NCBI GenBank assembly: GCA_027295645.1
Contig: JAPUKM010000146.1
Location: 1 to 6,856, forward strand
Source: Chloroflexota bacterium
Lineage (GTDB): Bacteria > Chloroflexota > Dehalococcoidia > Lucifugimonadales > JAPUKM01
DNA: 6,856 nt
Reading direction: 5' to 3'
Below are positions 1 through 5,786 of the stretch, piece by piece. Both the position numbers and the translations under genes were made by a program. The notes under the pieces were generated by a model that saw nothing but the letters and a program-made list of their open reading frames with translations, did not search any database and was not told the DNA's origin. Every line of letters starts with the position of its first letter. Position 1 is the first letter of the stretch.

Positions 1-2093
1 CGCTGACCGTTCAGTCTCAGGCCGGTGGCGGTGGCGCCGCCCTGGTGCCCTTCCGCGATCCGTCAGCCAAATTCAGTCGAAACATCCTCATCCCTGAGGA
101 CTTCACGTCGCTCACCTTCCAAACGGAGCCGTCCCTGGCCATTGACCCCAAGGACCCGGACCACCTGCTGGTGGGGTTGATCGACTACAACTTCACCGAC
201 ATGGTCAGCTACACCAGTATCGACGGCGGCTCCACCTGGGAGGGCCCCCACCATGCCAAGTATCCCCGGAAGGACCTAGCCGTGGCGGGTGACCCCATCG
301 TCGCCTTTGACCGGGAGGGGAACGCCTACTACGCGTTCATCTCCCTGAACGTTCAGGAGTTCACGGTAGGGCCGATCCTGGGCCAGGCGGTTGTTTCCGC
401 CATCTCCATGAACAGCTCAACCGATGGCGGGTTTACCTGGGAGAACCCGGTCCAGGCCGCGGGCGGCGGGGTCATAACGACGGCGCTGCCCCCGGATGCC
501 GACCTGCGGCCGCGGGGTCGAATCGAGATAGGGTTCCTGGACAAGCCCTGGATGACGGTCGGCCCGCACCCTACGGACCCCGACAAGGATGTGATCTACG
601 TCATATATACCAAGTTCATCGACATCTCCGAGATCTTTTGGATCGATGAGCTCCCCTTCCTGGGCGCACCCGCGCTGGAGACGGTGATCGAGCTGGTCAA
701 GTCGGAAGACGGGGGCCTGAACTGGAGCGATCCGATTGAGGTGAGCCCCCGGGCGCAGTACACCATCCTGCTGAACCCCATCACCCAGGAGGGGCCGTCC
801 CAGGCGACAGCCGTCCGGCAGGTGGTGCAGGGATCCAGCCTGACCGTAGCCAACGACGGCACCCTGTACGTGGGGTGGATGGATACGACCGACGACGACT
901 CCTTCGAAGGCCTGGCTGAGATCTACGTCCGCCGGTCAGACGACGCCGGTGAAACCTTTGGGCCGGCACAGCGGGTCAGCGGCTTCCTGGAGCCGGGCTT
1001 CCAGGCCCGGAACGCCCCATTCCGCTCCTGGGCCTCCGCCTTCCCCAAGCTGGCCGCTGGGCTGGATGATGATGTGTACGTTATGTGGGTGGCCATCCCC
1101 AACGACGATCCGGAGGATGATGGAGACGTCTTCATAGTCGGCTCCACTGATAGGGGAGAGACGTGGAGTCGCCGCAAGAAGGTCAACGACGACGACACCG
1201 ACCACTTCCAGTTCTTCCCAGAGCTGACCGTGGACCCCAGCGGCACCCTCCATGCCATGTGGGGTGACCTGCGGGACGACCCCAACGAAGTGAGCTACCA
1301 CATCTATTACGCCAGCTCGGAGGACGGCGGCGACACCTGGTCCGTCAACAGCCGGGTCACCGACTTCCCCTCCAACCCCAACCGGGCCTTCCCCGGCGGC
1401 CGGTTTATCGGCGACTACTTTGGCATCGAGGCCACAGACGATGACGTGTACATGGTGTGGGCTGATAGCCGGCTGGGAGAGTTCGGACCGGCCAACCAGA
1501 AGATCGGCTTCGCCAGGCAGCGGCTGATGCCCTCCCCCTCCATCTTCATCTCGCCGCCTTCAGGGCCTGCCGGCCAGGACATCATCGTCCAGGGCTTCAA
1601 CTTCCAGGCCCACAGGGACGTCTTCATTGAGGTCGCGGGGGTGGTCGTATCCACAACGCGTACTCAGGATGAGGGGCGGTTCACCACACAGATATTCGTC
1701 CCGATCTCCGGCGAGGGCCCTCATACCGTACGGGCCTTCGACTCCTCCGGCAACGTGGCGGGCTCATCCTACTTCATGGACTTCGGGTTCGATAGCATTG
1801 AGCAGGTCGTCGACCTGATAGCGGAACTCAGCGAGAAGATCGATGCACTGTCGGCCAGCGGCGTGCCATCATCAGGCCAGAATAGCGTTCCTCAGGGAAT
1901 GCTGGATGAGTTGCAGCAGCTTCGCACCACGGTGGAGGAGCTGAAGGCACAGGTCTCAGCCACGGGCCAGAGCACGCCGGACGAGAACGACCGGTCGTCG
2001 GTGCTGCTCTTTGCCCTCCTTGGCGGAGGCGTCATCCTGATACTGGGCACCGGAGGGCTGCTGGCGGCGCTGATACGGCGCGGCACCCGGTAG
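1..2093 (+). CDS. Membrane-anchored Asp-box (BNR/sialidase-like) beta-propeller protein, 5'-partial
   Basis: The frame is open to the window edge (first whole codon at base 3, reading LTVQSQAGGGGAALVPF), so the true start and signal peptide lie upstream. The GTG at 45 is probably an internal valine. Numbering from that GTG, six Asp-boxes of the S-x-D-x-G-x-T-W type lie at about 58-65, 125-132, 220-227, 298-305, 367-374 and 425-432. They alternate with strands such as DGTLYVGWMD (271-280) and DDDVYMVWAD (465-474), which gives a six-bladed propeller. An IPT/Ig-like domain (about 496-580, with PPSGPAGQDIIVQGFNF) follows, then heptad-like helices (584-603, 618-640) and a hydrophobic anchor (about 651-676) ending RRGTR. 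The topology is therefore extracellular with a short cytoplasmic tail. Asp-boxes are structural turns, and no FRIP motif or arginine triad is recognisable, so enzyme activity is not supported. The gene sits 24 bases upstream of the transporter genes, so it may act in ligand capture or polymer binding (inference). Confidence 0.85.
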   Translation, partial: LTVQSQAGGGGAALVPFRDPSAKFSRNILIPEDFTSLTFQTEPSLAIDPKDPDHLLVGLIDYNFTDMVSYTSIDGGSTWEGPHHAKYPRKDLAVAGDPIVAFDREGNAYYAFISLNVQEFTVGPILGQAVVSAISMNSSTDGGFTWENPVQAAGGGVITTALPPDADLRPRGRIEIGFLDKPWMTVGPHPTDPDKDVIYVIYTKFIDISEIFWIDELPFLGAPALETVIELVKSEDGGLNWSDPIEVSPRAQYTILLNPITQEGPSQATAVRQVVQGSSLTVANDGTLYVGWMDTTDDDSFEGLAEIYVRRSDDAGETFGPAQRVSGFLEPGFQARNAPFRSWASAFPKLAAGLDDDVYVMWVAIPNDDPEDDGDVFIVGSTDRGETWSRRKKVNDDDTDHFQFFPELTVDPSGTLHAMWGDLRDDPNEVSYHIYYASSEDGGDTWSVNSRVTDFPSNPNRAFPGGRFIGDYFGIEATDDDVYMVWADSRLGEFGPANQKIGFARQRLMPSPSIFISPPSGPAGQDIIVQGFNFQAHRDVFIEVAGVVVSTTRTQDEGRFTTQIFVPISGEGPHTVRAFDSSGNVAGSSYFMDFGFDSIEQVVDLIAELSEKIDALSASGVPSSGQNSVPQGMLDELQQLRTTVEELKAQVSATGQSTPDENDRSSVLLFALLGGGVILILGTGGLLAALIRRGTR

Positions 2094-2107
2094 CCTCAGC
2101 CGACCGC

Positions 2108-2116
2108 AGAGGGGAG
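2108..2116 (+). promoter_or_regulatory. Ribosome binding site of the binding-protein gene
   Basis: The purine run AGAGGGGAG precedes the ATG at 2118. Using AGAGG (2108-2112) as the core gives a spacing of 5 bases to that ATG. Using GGAG (2113-2116) would place the GTG at 2121 at a spacing of 4. The two possible starts differ by one residue and do not affect the signal peptide. Confidence 0.55.
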
Positions 2117-2117
2117 T

Positions 2118-4661
2118 ATGGTGAGAGTTCGCAACTCCTTGAAACTGACAATCCTCCTGATCGGCCTGGTTCTGGTGTTGGAGTTTCCCATCGGCATCTC
2201 TGCCCAGGAGTATGAGCCGCCTCACGATAGACCGGGCCCGGCGGCGGATCGTATCCAGTTCAAGTCCTTCCATGTGGACCTGGCCGCCGCATCGGTGCAG
2301 GCGGGGGACATGGACATGTACGTCTTCAGCCTGAAGACGGAGGCGGCCAGGAAGCTCAGGGACGACCCCAACCTGCGGGTCTACCAGGCGCCGGCCACCA
2401 TGATCTCCCTGATCCTGAATCCCGCGCCCGCTCCGGAGGGTGAGCTGAACCCCTTCTCCCTCCGAGACGTGCGGTTCGCGCTGCAGTATGCGGTGAACCG
2501 GCGGTTCATCGCACAGGAGATCTACAAGGGCCTGGCCGAGCCCATGCCCGTGCAGGTCGGCATCTTCGACTTCGACTACCTGACGGTGTACGAGCAGATA
2601 AAGGAGCTGGACATCGCCTACGACCCCGAGTTCGCCCGGGAGCAGGTCACGAAGGCGATGACCGACGCCGGGGCCGAGCTGGTGGACGGCAAATGGCACT
2701 TCAACGGCCGTCCCATCCAGCTCAAGTTCATCATCCGCGTGGAGGACGAACGGAGAGAGGTGGGTGACCTGATCAGGGCGGAGCTGGATGACCTGGGGTT
2801 CAACATCGCTCCGGTCTACCACAACTTCGCCGCTGCCATCCGGTTTGTGTATGGCAGCGACCCCCAGCAGTTCGAGTGGCACCTCTACACGGAGGGATGG
2901 GGGCGCGGCTCCGCAGAGCGATACGACTACGGCACCATCAACTCCATGGCCGCCCCCTGGCTCGGCAACATGCCCGGATGGCAGGAGGTCGGCTTCTGGC
3001 AGTACGAGAACGAGCGCCTGGACGTGATCGGCCAGGAGCTGTTCAGGGGCGACTTCACCAGCCTGGAGGAGCGCAACGAGCTGTACAAAGAGATGACCAG
3101 CCTCTCGCTCGACGAGTCGGTGCGGATATGGCTCGTGACCATCGTCAACAGCCTGCCCACGGTCAACGAGCTCCAGGGAGTCACGGAGGACATCGTCGCC
3201 GGGCCCAAGTCCATCTGGACCCTGCGAGAGGCCTACATCCCCGGTAAGGATACGCTCGTCGTCGGCAACCTGTGGGTCTGGACGGAGCGGAGCGTCTGGA
3301 ACCCGGTGGGCGGCTTCGGAGACGTCTACAGCAACGATATCTGGCAGAACGTCTTCGACCCAACGCTGTGGAGAGACCCCTTCACCGGCATCCCCGTACC
3401 GTTCCGTGCCACTTACGAGGTGGAGACGGCGGGACCCACCGGGAGGATGACCCTTCCGTCCGACGCATTTCTATGGGACGCCGAAAAGGGCGTCTTCGCG
3501 ACGGTGGAGGCCGGGACCCAGGCCATCAGCATGGTGACCTATGACTACTCCAAGTTCTTCCAGTCCAACTGGCACCACGGGCAGCCGATCACCATGGCGG
3601 ACGCCATCTACTCGCTCTTCCAGACCTTTGACATGGTCTACAACGAGGACAAGGCCCGCATAGAGTTCGCCAACTCGGTGACCAGCAGGCCGTTCCTGGA
3701 TACCGTGCGGGGCTTCCGCATCGTCGGGGACGATAGGCTGGAGGTGTACGTCGACTACTGGCACTTCGTCGACGACTACATCGCTGAGTATGCCAACATT
3801 CCGAGCCTCACCACGCCGTGGGAGGTCCGGGTGGCCATGGACCAGCTGGTGTTCCAGGACGGGCGCGCCGCCTACAGCGATACGGCGGCCCAGCGGTTCA
3901 GCGTCACGTGGTTGAGCCTGGTCATGCCCACCGACACCCGTCTGGTGAGACGGGTGCTCCTCAATCTGGAGGATACGGGCGCCTTCCCCACGAGCGCGTT
4001 CCAGGTGGGCGACACCTCACTGGTGAGCCGGGAGGAGGCGCTGGCCCGCTATCAGGCAGCGCTGGAGTGGATCAGTACCTACGACATGGCGGTCATCAGC
4101 AGCGGCCCGTACAAGCTGGTGCGGTTTGACCCGCCGGCGCAGTTCGCCGAGTTGGAGGCGTTCAGAGACCCGACGTATCCGTTCAAGCCGGGCGACTGGT
4201 ACCGTGGGTCGGCCCCAACGATCCGTTTCGGCGCTGTTGAGACCGCGGGCATCGGCATCGGCTTCCCGGTCACCATCAACGTGGAGGTTCAGGGCCCCGG
4301 AGAGTTGGGCGTCCGGTACATCCTGGTGGACCCCGTGACCGGAAGCAAGGTGACCTCGGGTGATGCCCAGGCGGTCTCGCCCACGCAGTACACCATTCAG
4401 CTGCCGGCGGAGGCCACCGCCGCCATCAGGCCTGGGCTGTACGACCTGTTCATCACCGCCTTCAGCGACGAGGTATCGTCGCTGGCGGAGCGGAAGATCA
4501 CCATCGAGGCGACCACCGGCGAGTTGTCCCCCGTGGCCACACCGACACCGGTGCAGCCGTCGGAGCCAGCGCCTCAGGTGACCGCAACACCGAGGCCGAC
4601 TTCCGAAGGGGGAGGCGGCAGAAGCTGCTCAGGCCCGCCGCTCTCCATACCCATACGATAA
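2118..4661 (+). CDS. Circularly permuted family 5 ABC transporter substrate-binding protein (DppA/OppA-like)
   Basis: This is an exported solute receptor for a peptide-type ABC importer; the substrate is unknown. Residues 1-29 form a signal peptide (hydrophobic core LTILLIGLVLVL, likely cut at ISA-QE) without a lipobox. Residues 45-370 match the usual second half of SBP_bac_5: AASVQAGDMDMYVF (57-70, normally the LqsGeiDi element), LRDVRFALQYAVNRRFI (115-131) and YDPEFAREQVTKAMTDAGA (168-186). Residues 378-704 match the usual first half: VFDPTLW (412-418), the signature-like WHHGQPITMADAIYSL (485-500), SSGPYKLVRF (661-670) and WYRGSAPTIRF (694-704). The halves are thus in reversed order within one uninterrupted frame. 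An Ig-like beta domain (about 706-798), a Pro/Thr-rich linker (801-829) and a Gly-rich tail with one Cys (GGGGRSCSGPP) follow, with no hydrophobic helix after it. At 847 residues it is much longer than the typical 500-600. Membrane attachment is unclear. The family call is strong; the permutation is inferred from motif order. Confidence 0.88.
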   Translation: MVRVRNSLKLTILLIGLVLVLEFPIGISAQEYEPPHDRPGPAADRIQFKSFHVDLAAASVQAGDMDMYVFSLKTEAARKLRDDPNLRVYQAPATMISLILNPAPAPEGELNPFSLRDVRFALQYAVNRRFIAQEIYKGLAEPMPVQVGIFDFDYLTVYEQIKELDIAYDPEFAREQVTKAMTDAGAELVDGKWHFNGRPIQLKFIIRVEDERREVGDLIRAELDDLGFNIAPVYHNFAAAIRFVYGSDPQQFEWHLYTEGWGRGSAERYDYGTINSMAAPWLGNMPGWQEVGFWQYENERLDVIGQELFRGDFTSLEERNELYKEMTSLSLDESVRIWLVTIVNSLPTVNELQGVTEDIVAGPKSIWTLREAYIPGKDTLVVGNLWVWTERSVWNPVGGFGDVYSNDIWQNVFDPTLWRDPFTGIPVPFRATYEVETAGPTGRMTLPSDAFLWDAEKGVFATVEAGTQAISMVTYDYSKFFQSNWHHGQPITMADAIYSLFQTFDMVYNEDKARIEFANSVTSRPFLDTVRGFRIVGDDRLEVYVDYWHFVDDYIAEYANIPSLTTPWEVRVAMDQLVFQDGRAAYSDTAAQRFSVTWLSLVMPTDTRLVRRVLLNLEDTGAFPTSAFQVGDTSLVSREEALARYQAALEWISTYDMAVISSGPYKLVRFDPPAQFAELEAFRDPTYPFKPGDWYRGSAPTIRFGAVETAGIGIGFPVTINVEVQGPGELGVRYILVDPVTGSKVTSGDAQAVSPTQYTIQLPAEATAAIRPGLYDLFITAFSDEVSSLAERKITIEATTGELSPVATPTPVQPSEPAPQVTATPRPTSEGGGGRSCSGPPLSIPIR

Positions 4662-4674
4662 TCCTTAACCCGGC

Positions 4675-4682
4675 AAGAAGAG
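4675..4682 (+). promoter_or_regulatory. Weak ribosome binding site of the DppB-type gene
   Basis: The purine stretch AAGAAGAG ends 7 bases before the ATG at 4690. It is a weak match to the Shine-Dalgarno consensus. With only 28 bases after the preceding stop codon, it supports the ATG start in a co-transcribed message. Confidence 0.4.
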
Positions 4683-4689
4683 CGCGACT

Positions 4690-5760
4690 ATGTCCCTGGG
4701 CCTGACTCTGGCGATGCGAGGAGTCACCCTCTTGGGGGTGCTGTTTGTCGTGCTGGTGCTGTTGGTGGTCACCCTGGGCGCTACCGGCTTCTCCGACAAC
4801 GTCCTTGAGTCCATCGTCAACGAAGAGTTGCGGGGCATCCGTCAGGGCCTGACTCAGACCATCCGCGACCCTGAGGAGCTCCAGCGGGTCATGGAGGCCC
4901 AGCGGGCCGACCGGGAGGAGTTCTACGGCCTGGACCAGGCGTGGTACACCCGCCTGCCCGACATGGTCCGCCGGGTCATCCTGCTGGACCTGGGCGAGGC
5001 GCGGACGCTACGGAGCTTCAGCGGAAGCCCCAAGGTTTCTGACCTTGTGCTGGAGCGTCTGCCCTACACCATGCTCCTGATCACCACCTCCTCGGTCATC
5101 ACGGCGCTGATCGGCCTGCCCCTGGGCGTCAAGCTGGCCACCCGGGTCGGCAGCAAGCTGGACCGCGGAGTGTCGTACGCCTCGGCCGTCTCCTTCGCGC
5201 TGCCGGCCTGGTGGGCCGGTATCATCCTCATTCTGCTGCTCGTGTACCAGTTCCGGGAGTTGACCGGCTTCCTCATCTTTCCCCTTCCGGAGGGTCTCTA
5301 CAGCACGCCGCCTCCGGAAGGGGGACTTGCGCGCTTCTTTGACATGCTCCGGCACGTCGCGCTGCCCGTGCTCACGCTTGTCCTGGTGTCCGTGGGTGCC
5401 TGGACCTACGTGGTACGGACCCTGGTGCTCAACACCTCCCAGGAGTTCTTTGTGACGGTGGCCAGGGCCAAGGGGCTGCCGGAGGGGAGGGTCATGCGCA
5501 GGTACATCCTGCGGGTGGCCGCGCCGCCCATCGCCACCAACCTGGTGTTCGGCATCACCGCCTCGCTGGGCGGTGCCATCCTGACAGAGACGGTCTTCAA
5601 CTGGCCGGGCATGGGCAGGCTCACCTTCGAGGCGATCACCCAGGCCGACGAGTCGGTGATCATAGCGGTGACCTTCATGTTCACCCTGCTATACGTGATA
5701 GCACGGTTCGTCCTGGAGGTGCTGTACGTGGTCCTGGACCCCCGGATACGGTATACCTGA
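4690..5760 (+). CDS. dppB: ABC transporter permease, DppB/OppB type
   Basis: Inner membrane subunit of a peptide-family importer, expected to pair with the DppC-type protein encoded next. The 356 residues show TM1 (about 10-30), an extracytoplasmic loop (31-124), then TM segments near 126-147, 166-187, 222-244, 281-300 and 323-346. Family hallmarks are clear: GLDQAWYTRLP and LDLGEAR in the loop, IGLPLGVKLATRVGSKLDR after TM2, the EAA-type cytoplasmic loop VTVARAKGLPEGRVMRRYIL (255-274) that docks on the ATPase, ETVFNWPGMGRL (300-311), and the usual C-terminal LDPRIRYT. The first loop is some 20-30 residues longer than I expect for enteric DppB and holds a charged helical stretch (about 40-77). 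The gene starts 28 bases after the binding-protein stop. The symbol reflects the family only; the substrate could be a peptide, a sugar oligomer or something else. Confidence 0.93.
   Translation: MSLGLTLAMRGVTLLGVLFVVLVLLVVTLGATGFSDNVLESIVNEELRGIRQGLTQTIRDPEELQRVMEAQRADREEFYGLDQAWYTRLPDMVRRVILLDLGEARTLRSFSGSPKVSDLVLERLPYTMLLITTSSVITALIGLPLGVKLATRVGSKLDRGVSYASAVSFALPAWWAGIILILLLVYQFRELTGFLIFPLPEGLYSTPPPEGGLARFFDMLRHVALPVLTLVLVSVGAWTYVVRTLVLNTSQEFFVTVARAKGLPEGRVMRRYILRVAAPPIATNLVFGITASLGGAILTETVFNWPGMGRLTFEAITQADESVIIAVTFMFTLLYVIARFVLEVLYVVLDPRIRYT
5281..5323. repeat. Perfect 13-bp inverted repeat inside the DppB-type gene
   Basis: CCCCTTCCGGAGG at 5281-5293 is the exact reverse complement of CCTCCGGAAGGGG at 5311-5323, with a 17-base spacer. 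The stem can grow by a G-U and an A-U pair (5280-5324, 5279-5325). It encodes the loop peptide with two copies of a P-P-E-G-like motif (residues 198-212), which explains the self-complementary TCCGGA core but not the full length. There is no U-tract, so it is not a classical terminator. Confidence 0.8.
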
Positions 5761-5786
5761 TGCTGACTACGGACTAAACGCTGACC

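Noticed and set aside
344..357. 14-bp perfect palindrome CCTGAACGTTCAGG in the propeller gene
   Set aside because: One palindrome of this length is roughly expected by chance in a window this size, and it lies inside coding sequence without a promoter.
936..1301. Minus-strand frames of about 120 codons inside the propeller gene
   Set aside because: These are antisense shadows of Asp-box blades, with no ribosome binding site or recognisable motif.
1..2093. Active exo-alpha-sialidase
   Set aside because: Asp-boxes are found in many non-enzymatic propellers, and neither an FRIP motif nor a clear arginine triad is visible in the part present.
2321..2339. Operator-like palindrome CGTCTTCAG-c-CTGAAGACG early in the receptor gene
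   Set aside because: It lies about 200 bases into the coding region with no promoter elements around it. It is only mildly unusual by chance and has no second copy.
2831..2859. 9-bp inverted repeat CGCTGCCAT / ATGGCAGCG with an 11-base spacer
   Set aside because: Its length is close to chance expectation for GC-rich coding DNA, and it is not near a gene junction.
1956..2882. Long open frame of 308 codons on the minus strand across the propeller/receptor boundary
   Set aside because: It lies antisense to two well-supported genes, has no recognisable domain, and is of a kind common in GC-rich coding DNA with strong third-position bias.
4600..4690. Frameshifted C-terminal sorting helix after the GGGGRSCSGPP tail
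   Set aside because: I read the other two frames up to the next gene and neither gives a hydrophobic segment, so a simple one-base indel does not restore a helix.
4661..4690. Terminator between the receptor and DppB-type genes
   Set aside because: The 28-base gap has no inverted repeat and no T-run.
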